NCBI GenBank assembly: GCA_035556555.1
Contig: DATMES010000012.1
Coordinates: forward strand, 1-64,000
Reading direction: 5' to 3'
Origin: Frankiaceae bacterium
Lineage (GTDB): Bacteria; Actinomycetota; Actinomycetes; BP-191
DNA length: 64,000 bases
Below, piece by piece: positions 18,401-29,100 of this stretch (within the stretch, counting starts at the first letter, position 1; the number at the start of each line of letters is the position of its first letter). The notes below the pieces were generated by a model that had not been told where the DNA came from, ran no database searches, and saw only the letters and a program-made list of their open reading frames with translations. Both the position numbers and the translations under genes were made by a program.

Positions 18401-18984
18401 CGACGGCCGACCCGGTGCTCTCGCCCGCGGCGCCGCCGCAGACGCCCGCGGACCTCGGGTACGTCGGCGTCACCGCCCCCCTCGAGCAGTCGGCGCTGTC
18501 ACAGCCCTGGTACGGCCTCGACTACACGATCGACCTCGGCACGCTGGGCGCCCTGGCCGGCAGCAAGGCGCTCGCGGTCCAGGTGCTCGTCGCGTGGAGC
18601 CCCGGCAAGGACGGCGGCGACCCGTCGGTCGCGATGGGCGTCAAGCTGCCCGGAGCGAAGGACGTCCTCGGTGTCAGCCTGCCGCTGCAGGGCGTCGTGA
18701 AGATGGGCTTCAAGGGCATCGAGTTCCTCGTCGACGACACGCCGGGCGTCGAGCGCTCGTACACCGTGCGGATGCGCGACTTCGCGCTGCGGCTGCTCGG
18801 GCTCGCGTTCCCGCCCGGCCACAACGACGTCATCCTCTTCGGCAACCCCGACCAGAGCGGCTCGTCCAAGGTCGGCTGGTACATGGCGTACGCCTCCGAC
18901 GCCGACCCCAAGCGCCCGCCCCCACCACCGACACGCGCCGAGGTTACGCGCCGCCGCGCGGCACTCCGCGGAACGGGAGGCTGA
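15430..18984 (+). CDS. 1184-aa protein of unknown family, second gene of the giant-protein cluster
   Basis: ATG 15430 overlaps the stop of the FN3-like gene. The frame is open far upstream through that gene, but the upstream translation is arginine-rich shadow sequence, so the overlap start is chosen. I recognise no domain. The protein is rich in beta strands with many G-A/D-G turns, and has a proline-rich acidic/basic tail (KRPPPPPTRAEVTRRRAALR). Notable segments are NGGYYFVPDGAFAIGHSSAG (about 295), YLNPEDQYFDENIAYAFRVL (about 778) and the C-terminal FGNPDQSGSSKVGWYMAYAS. It has no signal peptide and no membrane helices. It lies 2 bp before the MBL hydrolase gene and so is almost certainly made together with it. 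Confidence 0.7.
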   Translation: MSEPAFTRDGTTALYWADPAERVAAFLATDPDTLGPDPSLTATWGDAGGAYVFLGAPAGAAFLADLTTWLADHRPQGPPRFLWVADPAAPVTEWLVTEVPVTDGLVETTMFQLADYALGVTGGNAIGPAESPDGGWGFVLTDSAESPALTLYSPVDVLFARTGTGVLSMTAGHTGSWRFVLDAAAGGDAFTTLGAGVRFFTAGTDGYVNTVHFGAVRQPGDTALTLYAEVDPLRPFDRERTSLAFHSWAGAGTPPPLDSGYATAHGHSITLQPQASARLVFGFAPFFVGETVNGGYYFVPDGAFAIGHSSAGVTSADGIDRVVCGTSGLEYLGIPLTGGCALTFVPGQAAYAPLGTATTGENALTEHGTTSWVYVESPPEATVRYYSQPEDAPLFSAPDPARNLADDTFDLLDFYELPAATLPSTSAEPGVEVGATPFPMAPFRGLAIGAVTDAVAIEQLALAPRRRAALVTAPAPLRATAETVKVGVTPQGLGVGVAADDATWTWLGIGHTGTAAPEPDLRFTTVSGPFRQAMQTNNLFLVLGNPTEFVKHGSVAYELDAHALDVIGTLPGPPIPKPDLDAVRAAMAGKPYGTRGEFLTALRAVRPFTEKQEGVFLRYAGQLTPVVGGWPFRLSPDNWGEKTYVLMKFVLGRSVANLVRDVSTWAWPEAASATGKPADAQTAIAGVIDAARQAVTAAPTSPYANFLTVVDDPDWTGVLALNVDVPLEQLPPELQVLAAGIDATRFGAHHFGMSVTPYKVLEGRIAFERSSMFGLIDYLNPEDQYFDENIAYAFRVLQLTVGIRNSAVTTFTSRAELLVNRLFGASARLLPTAHGNNVILDGAHQRQRLPDGTEHDTYVFSMSGDNLFNLDGAVLRSVELLALQLVTAKASDPASGTAVVDAVFQLSGNLRFYEPAGFDPFCWGPPLAGGHDSYLRFGNLAIGMTFALGDPANTTVFTLKDGNLSFDQANSVARPGSLVARFPIRLSGLVATADPVLSPAAPPQTPADLGYVGVTAPLEQSALSQPWYGLDYTIDLGTLGALAGSKALAVQVLVAWSPGKDGGDPSVAMGVKLPGAKDVLGVSLPLQGVVKMGFKGIEFLVDDTPGVERSYTVRMRDFALRLLGLAFPPGHNDVILFGNPDQSGSSKVGWYMAYASDADPKRPPPPPTRAEVTRRRAALRGTGG

Positions 18985-18986
18985 CC

Positions 18987-20147
18987 GTGCCGAGCCTCAC
19001 GCTGGTCAAGATGCTCTACTGCGGCCAGGGCATGATGACGCTGATCGAGGTCTACAACGACGGCGTCGAGAAGCCGGCCGCCGACCACCTCGCGCTCGTG
19101 GACTGCGGCGGCAGCTCGGGGACGCCGACCGACGACTCCCTCAACTACATCGTCACGAAGGTCACCGCCCAGGCCGCGAAGAAGCTCGCCTGCGTCGTCA
19201 TCTCGCACCAGGACGCCGACCACGTCCGCTACCTCGGCCTCCTCGGCGGCATGCTCCCCTCCGGCACGACCGTCGACCGGATGGTCCTCGGCGGCGTGCA
19301 GTGGGGCGGCCCGAGCAAGGGCGCGGTGTCGACGTTCGCCAAGGCCGTCGGCTACGACGAGAAGGACATCTACTGGCCGGCGAAGGGTGGGAGCGACTAC
19401 CCGGACGACGGCGACGCGGGCAAGGTGGGGTACCAGTCGAAGCTCGGCGACACGTACCTGCGGCTGGTCGTCAGCGGGCTCACCGTCGGCGGTGTGGACA
19501 TCAAGAACGTGTCGTCCGCGGTGATCGCCGTCGACAACGGGTCGTACCGCGCCGTGCTGCCCGGCGACGCGACCGTCGAGACGATGCGGTACGTCAACAA
19601 GATGACGAACATCGCGACGCTGCTGCGACCCGTGGTGGCCGTGTCGATCCCGCACCACGGCGCCCTGCGGACCGCCGTCGAGAACTACCTCAGCTACAGC
19701 AAGGGCGGCCGTGTCGACGACTTCGACTACGACGTGCTCGAGGACTTCGCCGACACCCTCGACGCGACGCGGGCGGGGGCGAGCGCGGGGCCGTACAACA
19801 GCCATCACCACCCGATGGAGGAGGTGATGGACCGGTTCTACCGGAGCACCGCGCTCAGCGAGGAGCACAAGTACGTCTCGTGGATGTTCGACGACCAGGA
19901 CTGGAAGGGGTGGAAGGCGAGGCGGGCCGCGTACTCCACCGTCCAGCGGATCCGCACGTTCGCCGAGAACGACACGGTCGGCAAGAAGTCCTCCAACGAC
20001 CACGGCGCGTTCATCTACGGCGACGTCGTCTGCAAGCTCGCGGCGCCCGGCGTCCTGCGCGACGAGGAGATGGTCGAGTTCCGTCCGCGCGGCACCCTCG
20101 GCCACCCGGCCGCGGAGGACCCTGTCCGCTACGCGCAGGAACCGTAG
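18987..20147 (+). CDS. metallo-beta-lactamase-fold hydrolase (ComEC-tail-like), third gene of the cluster
   Basis: The 386-aa product starts at GTG 18987, 6 bases after GGGAGG. It has an early strand pair (LVKMLYCGQGMMTLIEVYN), ALVDCGGSSGT, and the zinc-binding HxDxDH motif in VVISHQDADHVRYL (about residues 71-84). A second block VLPGDAT (about 191) and VVAVSIPHHGAL (about 217) follow, as in the soluble MBL domains related to ComEC/Rec2 and stand-alone hydrolases. The family includes nucleases, phosphodiesterases and lactonases. There is no membrane domain and no signal peptide. Its tight packing between two giant structural-looking genes makes it the only obvious enzyme of the cluster. Confidence 0.8.
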   Translation: MPSLTLVKMLYCGQGMMTLIEVYNDGVEKPAADHLALVDCGGSSGTPTDDSLNYIVTKVTAQAAKKLACVVISHQDADHVRYLGLLGGMLPSGTTVDRMVLGGVQWGGPSKGAVSTFAKAVGYDEKDIYWPAKGGSDYPDDGDAGKVGYQSKLGDTYLRLVVSGLTVGGVDIKNVSSAVIAVDNGSYRAVLPGDATVETMRYVNKMTNIATLLRPVVAVSIPHHGALRTAVENYLSYSKGGRVDDFDYDVLEDFADTLDATRAGASAGPYNSHHHPMEEVMDRFYRSTALSEEHKYVSWMFDDQDWKGWKARRAAYSTVQRIRTFAENDTVGKKSSNDHGAFIYGDVVCKLAAPGVLRDEEMVEFRPRGTLGHPAAEDPVRYAQEP

Positions 20148-20156
20148 GGGCACGCC

Positions 20157-23100
20157 GTGTCGGTCCAGAGCATCCTCGAGGCGTTCCAGCGGGCGGCCGC
20201 CGCGGGCGCGCTGGCCGGCGACGACCCGGCAGGCCTCGGCGACCTGCTCGCCTCCCTCGGTACGACGCGGCTCGAGGTCGCCGGCGGCGCCACCGGCAGC
20301 GACGACACCAGCGCCTGGCTGACGGGGACGGCGACGTTCCTTCCCGGCAGCACGTGGACGCTGCGGCTCACCGGCACCCCGGTCGCGGGAACGGAGCGCG
20401 CGGCGCTCGTCCTCGACCTCACGCTGCTCCCCGGCGCGACACCGTGGACGTTCGGCGGGGCGTTCGGCACGCTGCCCCAGAGCCGACGGCCGGCTGCCGG
20501 CGGCAACGGCCTGGTCCTCGGCGCGAGCGTCGTCGCGCCGCTGGTGCTGGTGGAGCCGGCGCTGGTCGCGACGAACGAGCCGGCCGGCACGCTGCCGCGG
20601 CTGTCGGGCACGCTGCCGCTGCGCGGCAGCAAGGACGCGCCGGGCAGCGACCTGCTCGCGGGCTACGCCGGCTACCTCGGCGACGCGCTCTACGTCGACG
20701 GCACGGTCGACCTGCGCACCGCCGCGCGGGTGCTGCAGCTGCGGGGCGTCGCGCCCGGGCTGACGATCCCGCTCGGACGGCTCGACGTGCCGGCGGTCGG
20801 CATCGTGCTGACGACGACGTTCCCCGACCCGTTCCCGCTGCCCGCGCAGGGCGCGCCGACGTCGGCGGCGCTGCTGTTCGCGGACGTCGCGCTGCCGACG
20901 AAGCCGCCGCGCATCGTCACCATCAGCGGGCAGCTGCTCGCCGGCGACTTCCAGTGGGCGTTGCAGGCGGAGTTCGAGAAGGTGCTCACCCTCGAGGGCG
21001 GCATCGCGGCGCTGCTCGCGATCGCCGGCGTGGACAACGCCGACGACTTCGCGCTGCCGCCGGGGATCGCCGCGATCAACGCGTTCGGCCTGTCCGACGT
21101 CGGCTTCGGCGTGCTCCCGCCCGCGCGCGGCGGGCCGTCGATCACGTACACGTCGATCGGCGTGAAGTCGGCCACACCCTGGGACCCGCCGGTGCCGTAC
21201 CTCACGATCGAGGAGGTCGGCACCCGCTGGCTGTTCCTGCCGGACCCGGCCCGGACGATCGTCACGGGCAGCGTCTTCGGCACGATGCGCCTCGGCGCGA
21301 AGAAGGGCCCCTCTCTCGGCGCCATGCCGTCGTACGCCACGCGGGTCGAGCGCGGTCTCGTGGTGCCGGACGCCGACGCCGGCGACATCCTCTTCACGGT
21401 CTCGCTCTCGCTGCCAGGCCTCGCGTTCTCGGCGTACACCGAGGAGCCGTTCTCCGTCACCGAGGCACTGAAGACGTTCTTCCCCGGCAAGGAAGTACCC
21501 GAGCTCGGGCTGACGGTCAGGTCGATGAGCATCTACGCCGCCCTGCCGCGCAAGGAGTTCGAGGCGGGTCTCTCCCTCAGCACCGACCTGTCGTTCACCG
21601 CGGGGCGTGTGCGGTTCGCGTTCGAGACGCTGGACCTCAACGTCTTCGTGTCGCAGAGCTCGGTCACGGGGACGTTCGTCGGCCTGGCGAGCATCGGCGT
21701 CCCCGGCGCGCCGCCGGTGGAGCTGCTCGCGCAGGCGGCGTACCCAGGCACCGGCGCGTGGGAGCTCGGCGCGGTCCTGCGCGGGCGCATCGACCTGCCG
21801 AGATTCGTGTACGCCCTCATGGACACCGACCCGCCGGAGTGGGTCGAGCGGATCACGGTCGTGCTCGCCGACCTCGACCTGCGCTACAGCACCGCCCCCG
21901 GCAACCCGTACTCCGCGGCCGGGACGCTAGAGCTGGCGATGGACGAGAACCTCCTCGGCATCCCGATGAAGCTCACGCTCACCGCGAAGATCCAGCGCGC
22001 GGTGCGGACGCCGGCCACGGAACCGCTCGCGGTCGCGCTCCGCGAGACGTCGCTCGTCGAGCCCACCACCGTCCTGACCGGCAGCCTCGAAGGGTCGTTC
22101 ACGGTCGGGAGGTTCGTCGTCGCCGCGTCGGTGTCGGTGACCGACGCCGGCAAGGACTACACGTTCGCGGTGACGTACCGCGACGTGTCCCTCAAGGCCG
22201 CGACGTCGTGGATCCCCGCGGCGGGCAGCGTGCCGCGGCACCAGGCCGTGACCATCCGGCTGACCGGCACGCTCGGCGACGTCGTGACGTACCTCGTCGG
22301 CCTCGCCAACCCGAACGCGAACTTCCGCCTCGACCCGCCGTGGGACTTCCTCAACAGCATCGACCTCAGCGGCCTCGCGCTCGTCGTGGACCCGACGCTG
22401 CAGACCGTCGCGGTGACGTACGACGTCAAGCTCAACCTCGGCTTCGTGACGATCGACACGGTCGGCCTGAAGTACGACCGGAGCACGGCGACGCCGAAGG
22501 TGGAGTTCGTCCTCGTCGCCAAGATGCTCGGCGACACCCAGGCCAAGCCGGTCGTCTGGGACGCCGTCAACCAGTCGCCGCCGGCGGTGCCCGGCCTCGG
22601 CCAGCGCCTGCTCGACCTGCGCTACCTCGGCCTGGGGCAGCACGTCCGGCCGACGAAGCTCACGGAGTACAAGGACATCACGGCCGTCGTCGACGCGCTC
22701 GTCGCCGCGATGCGCCCGGTGGACCCCGGCAAGGGGAAGCCGCCGATCGACCCGGCGACGATGGAGTTCGACCCGTCGAGCCAGTGGCTGTTCGGCATCG
22801 ACGCCAAGTTCATGGACACGGTCTCGCTGAAGCTCGTGTTCCACGACCCCGACCTGTACGGCATCCTCGTCGCGCTGAGCGGCCCCAGCGCGTCGTCGCT
22901 CGCGGGGCTGAGCATCGAGCTGCTCTACAAGAAGGTCACCGACGACATCGGGGTCTTCCACGCGCGGCTGCAGATCCCCGACGCGTTCCGGCAGCTGCAG
23001 TTCGGCGCGGTGTCGGTCACGCTCGGCATCGTCACGGTGGACATCTACACGAACGGCAACTTCCGGGTCGACCTCGGCTTCCCGCACAACCGAGACTGGA

Positions 23101-26100
23101 GCGTGTCGTTCGCCCTCGAGGCCGGCATCTTCAACGGTCGCGGCGGCATATACTTCGGTGTCCTCAACGGCGCCACGTCCAGCCGCGTGCCGCGCGTCAC
23201 CAACGGCACGTTCAGCCCGGTCATCGAACTCGGGGTCGGCCTGTCGGTCGGCGTCGGGCGGACGTTCGAGAAGGGCCCGCTCAAGGCCGGCCTCTACGTC
23301 AACCTCGTCGTCGTCTTCGAGGGCGCGCTCGCGTGGTTCCACCCCGACGACGGCAACGCCGGCACCGAGATGTACTACTGGTGCCGCGGCACCGCGGGCA
23401 TCGTCGGCAAGATCTACGGCTCCGTCGACTTCAAGGTCATCAGCGTCGACGTCAGCATCGAGATCTCCGCGATGGCTACGTTGGAGCTGACGGCACACAA
23501 GGCGACGCTGGTCGAGCTCGACCTCTCGGTCCGCGCCAGCGCCAGCATCAAGATCGTGTTCTTCCGTGTGTCGTTCTCGTTCTCACTGACCCTGCGGACG
23601 TCGTTCGTGATCGGGTCGGACAGCCCGGCCCCGTGGCAGGAGGTACCGGGGATGACGTTGCGCCGCAGGCTCGCCACGGCGGCCGCGCGCGGGGAGCTGC
23701 CGGAGTCGTACCGGCTGCGCTTCGACAAGGACGCGAAGGTCTTCCCCGACGGCCTGCCGCGCACGGCGTACCTCTCGCTCGTGCCCGCGTACACCGTCGC
23801 GGACGTGCCGGTGAACTGGACCGGCGACGGCACCGTCCCCGCCAACGCCGACCCGGCGTACCGCCTCGTCGTCATGCTCGTCACCGACAACGCGATCCCC
23901 GCCGACGCCGCCACGATCGCGGCGACGTACCGGCCCGACGTGTCGCGCAACGCGCTCGCCGAGACCGCCGCGGACACGTCGTTCAACCAGCTCACCGAGG
24001 CGCTGCTGCGCTGGTCCCTCAACGCGCTCGGCGTCACCGACCCGACGGCGACCGTCACCCTCGCCGACCTCACCGAGCTCGTCGCGCAGCTCGCGCTCGA
24101 CGAGGCCGCCACGACCGGCTTCACGTGGGACAACGTCGAGGGCTTCCTCGCGCACAACCTCCACGTCGTCGTCAGCGGTACGCCCTCCGGGCCGATGGGG
24201 GACGAGGTCTCCGGCACGCCGTTCCCGATGCTCCCGCCGCTGTCGTGGACCTCGCCCGACCTGCCGGACCCGGCGCAGCGCGAGCGCGACTTCGGTACGT
24301 ACCAGCCGATCGACGCGACGTACGAAGCCGAGGCCCTCGCGTACTTCGCGAAGCTCGACCCGCGCCCGCCGGAGGGACGCCCTTCGGTCGAGGCGCGGCT
24401 CGCGGCGGCGGCCGACCCGTCGGAGTCGATGGCGACGTTCGTGCTGCGCGACTACGCGCGGCTGGTCGCGCGCGCGGCGGCGCAGGCGGCCGCCGACCTG
24501 CTCACGGCGTTCCCGCACGACGTCGTGCCGGCCGACTCGCTGGGGGGCATCGCGCAGGCGTACGGCGTCGACCCCGGAGCCGTCGCCATCGCCAACCCCG
24601 ACTGGCCGGTCGAGGCCGGCAAGCCCGTGCACCTCGGCACGCTGCCGGTGCAGGTCGGGGCGACCGACACGCTCGCGTCGATCGCGCAGGCGTACGGCAC
24701 CGGCCTGCCTGCATGGCTCGCGACACTCGACGCGACGACGCCGCTGCTGCGCGCGGGCGCGACGATGCCGCTGCCCGGCTTCCGCCACGCGGGGCTGTCC
24801 GTCGACGACACCGCAGCGGTGTTCTACGTCCGCCTCGGCATGGCGCTGCCCGAGGACGTGCCGCTCGCCGACTGGTACGCCGCCGCCATCGGCCGGCTCA
24901 ACACCGAGGAGACGCTCCCCGCGAGCCTCGTCGTCCCGACCGGCTACCAGCAGACCACGACGACGACGTGGACCCGGCTGCCCGGCGACACCGTGGCCGA
25001 TGTCGCGGCGTACCTCGCGCTGTCGCAGAACGTCGTCGACAGGACGCCGTACGCCGCCTGGCTCGCGAAGGTGCGCGAGGCCAACCCGACGCCCGGCACC
25101 GACGTCGCGCTGCCCGCCGACGCGGTGGCTGTGGTGCTGCCCAACGACACCCTGGCCACGCTGCGCGCGCGGCTGCTGACCGACGCGACGGCGTTCGCCA
25201 CGTACGTCGCGCCGGCCGACGTGCTCGTGCCGCTCGTCACGGTCGACGTGCCCGGCGCCGTGGGCACGACTGCCGAGAAGCAGACGCTGCTGACGCTCGC
25301 GCAGGCGTACGGCCTCGGGCTCGAGGACCTCGCGGGCCGGATGGCAGGCGACACCGGCGTGCTGGCTGCTGGCGACAAGCCGCTGACCGTGCCGGACGTC
25401 CCGTCGATGCCCCTCGCCGGACTCATGACGGCGCTGCACGGCGGCCGGCCGATGGCGACCGTGAGCGGGCAGGTCGCGCGGTTCATGCTCAACGGCCTCC
25501 GGCTGCCCGCGCCCGAGCTCGGCGAGGACGGCAAGTACCACGCGAACGGCGCGATGACCGGGGCGTACGACCTCGTCGGCCAGCAGGTCACGGGCCCGGC
25601 GCCGGCTCCGGAGCCCCCGCCGGGCGACGACCCCGCGCCCGCCGTCGTCACGATCACCGTCGGCAAGGCGCGGCCCGCGGACTGGCTGACGTTCGCGGCC
25701 GCGGAGGTCCGCGAGTCGCTGCTCACCGTCGCCGGCGCGACGGAGAACGCCGTCGTCAGGATCACCGAGGCCGACCTCGCCAACTACCCCGCGACCGGCC
25801 TCGCACCGGTCGTCCTCGAGCCGCTCGCACCGCTCGCGCTGTCGCACGACGTCGGCGTCCGCTACGGCGTCCCGCACGTCATCCCATGGCAGACGACCGA
25901 CGTGCCCCTCCTGCCTGTGCCGCCCGCGGCCGGCGTCGCGCCGAGCCTCTGGCCGCTGCCCGCCGACCTGCGCGCGCGGGCGTCCGGCGGGGTCAGCGCG
26001 TCGCGGTTCCTGCTGGAGCAGACGACGCCGCAGAGCGGTCCCGCCGCGACGCCGACGGAGGTCGGGTCGTACGCCTGGGGCACGCTCGTGGCGTTCGGCG

Positions 26101-29100
26101 TGCGCCGCATCCCCGGCCTGCAAGGCACCGTCGAGGTCCTCGGCGCGGACACCGCCGACCGGCAGCGGCTCGCGCTGCTGCTGGAGTACCTGCGCGCGGT
26201 CCCCGAGCGCGACGCGGTCGCGGCGTTCCCCCCGCCGCCCGAGGGAGAGACGGCGCACCTGCGGCTGCTGTGGCAACTGCCCCCGACGCCCGGCATGGCG
26301 CCGGGCCTGTCGTCGGTCCCGCTCGTGCCGGAGGGGACGTTCCTCGTCCAGACCAACCTCTCGACGGAGACGCGCAGCGCGCTGACCACGACCGCCGACC
26401 CGACGTGGGGCAGGCACTTCGCGTCGGTCGCCGACGCGCCCCGGTTCCTCACGCTGCTCTGGCAGTGCAGCGTCGTCGGCGGCGGCGGGTACTGGATGCG
26501 CGTCCAGGGCACGGGCGCCGGCGTTCCCGAGTCGATCTTCGACCAGGACGGCCTCGCGACGCTCTCGCTGCTCGTCCAGCTCGGCTCGCAGTCGACGGGC
26601 TCACCCGACCGGCACCTGTACGCGTTCAACGACGTCGCCGTCGTCGGCTCCGGCATCGACCCCGCGTCGGTGGCGCTGACCGCGCGCGCCGAGCCCGCCG
26701 AGCTGAAGCCGGTCGCGTCCGTCGACCCCGGGCAGGTCGGCTTCGCCGCGGCGTACGCCAACCCCGGCGCCGACGACACGCCCCAGGGCCTGCTGCGCAG
26801 GCTCTACGGGCTGCTCGGGTTCCGCCTCACGCCGACGGAGGCGTTCGACGGCAGCGAGGAGGGCAGGCCGGTCGCGCCGCAGCCGCCGAACAGCCACGAC
26901 GACCTCGGCCTCGTCGTGCACGCCGAGGAGGACGAGGCGGTCTGGCGGCTCTCGCGCGTCCTCGACGCGAGCCGCTTCGCGCGGCTGCACCTGCCGGAGC
27001 TGCCGACCGCGCCGTCACCGCTGGCCGACCCGTACGCAGGGATCGCACCCGCGGCCGCGACCGAGGTGTCGGTTAGGTTCCAGGACGTGTTCGGCAACGT
27101 CTCCGGCACGCCCGCGACCGAGCCGATCCCCGTGCGCTACACCGACCCGCTCCTCGGCCCAGGCTCGTGGCCGTCCACGACGGCGAGCTACACCGTCGCG
27201 CCGAGCGGCGGCGCGGCCGAGGTGCGGGTCGCCGTGGAGCTGCAGACGGTGGCGTACCAGCCTGGTGCCTCCGGCCCGGGGAGCGCCGCGGCCGCGGCGG
27301 CGGCGCGCGACCGGCAGCGGTTCGCGGCGGCGTACTACCAGGTCATGCGCGACGGCCTGCACGTCTCGGTGCTCACGTCGCTGCAGCAGGCCCCCGGTGC
27401 GGAGCCTGCGCCGCTGCCCGTCGACGCCGGAGTGCTGCGCCGCTACGTCATTGCCGCCCACGCGCTGCTCGGGTCGGTCGCGACGATCGGCGACGCGCGC
27501 GCGACCGGCGGCACGCTCGACGACGTCGTGGCGGCGTACGGCGTCGACTCCGACACCCTCGCCGTGGCCAACGCCTCCGCGGTCCTCCGCCAGCTGCTCG
27601 ACGCGACGTCGCTCGCCGTCCCCGTCAGCGCGGCGTTCCGCAACGGCGACACCGTCGCCGGCCTCTGCGACACCGTCTCGCCGCGTCCCGACCCCGTGAC
27701 CGTGCTGACCGACGAGGACAACGTCGTCCTCCCGCTCATGCCCGGCACCGAGGTCGTCAGGCCGCCGCGCGACCTCGTCGTCGGGGAGGGCGAACCGTCC
27801 GCGCGCGACCTCGCCGAACGGGCGCGGTGCACGCTCGCGACCCTCGTCGCGGCGAACGAGACCCGCCATGGCCTCCTCACCCCGGAGTTCGTCTTCGAGG
27901 TCAACGGCGTGCCGGTCAAGGTCGGCAGCGACACGACGCTGGAGCTGGTCGCGCAGGCGTTCGGCACGACGTACGACGCCGCGCAGGTCGTCGCGCTCAA
28001 CGCCGAGAAGCCAGGCATGTTCCGCCCCGACGCTGCGCTGGTGGTCGACGGCTACGTCGTCGCCAACGGCGACACCCTGGAGAAGAACGAGGCGGAGCTC
28101 ACGCCCGCGCAGCTCGCGCCGCTCAACACCGCGACCGCGAACCTCTTCCCCCCGGGCACGCCGCTGTTCCTCACGACGCGCGCGACCGACGTCCCCGATG
28201 GCGTGACGCTCGGCGAGTTCGCCTCGGCCCACGGCACGACGCCCGGCGCGCTGCTGCGGCACAACGGCTCCGTCGCGGTGTCGACGACCTCACCGCCGGT
28301 CGTTCCCGGCACGTGGGCGTGGCCCGCCGACCTCCGCGACGTCGTGGTGCCGTACGTCGTCCGGGCGGGTGACGCGCTCGCCGAGGTCGCGAAGCACTTC
28401 GACGGCGCGTCCGCGCGGTCGCTCGTCACCGTCAACGCCGCCATGCCCGGCACCGTCGCCGCCGGCGTCACGATCACCGTCGACGCGCGCGACGTGACGA
28501 CGTCCGCGCCGTCGTCGTTCGCCGAGGTCGCCGCGCTCTTCTCCCCCGCCGTCTCGCTCGACGCGCTCGCCGACGCGGTCGCGGCGCGCACCGACGTCCT
28601 CGCCGCCGGCGCTCTGCTCGTCTGCCCGCGCGGCGTGCTGACGGCCACGGCCGACCCTGGCGCCGCGGCAGCGCCGTACGGCGTCTCCCCCGTCGCGCTC
28701 CTCGCCGCCAACGCCGGCACGCCGGACCTGCTCGTGGCCGGCGAGACGCTGCACGCGTGGCCCTCCACGGCCGAGTCGCCGGCGCCGGCCGAGACCGTCG
28801 CGGCGCACGACACCCTGACCGCGGTCGTCGAGCGCTTCCGCCGCCGCGGCGTGTCCACGAGCATCGAGACCCTCGTCACGGCGAACGCCGACCGGGCGTT
28901 CCTGCGCGGCGGCGCGGCGGTGCTCGTACCTCCCGCCACCGCGAGCCTCGACGCGCGGGTCGGCGACACCGGGTGGACGTTCCCCTCGACCGTCTTCCCG
29001 CTGCGGGTCACGCTCGAGCTGGCGCGCGACACAGACCTCGTCGACCCGGCGCTCGCCGCGACCGCGACGCGCGACCGCACAGCCGTGCCCGCGGCACGTC

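Noticed and set aside
19301-27076. Very long plus-strand frame (2591 codons) over the MBL and 3705-aa genes
   Set aside because: Shadow of the +1 frame: Arg/Ala/Gly-rich with no domain or start signal, whereas the chosen frame gives MBL motifs and LysM-like units.
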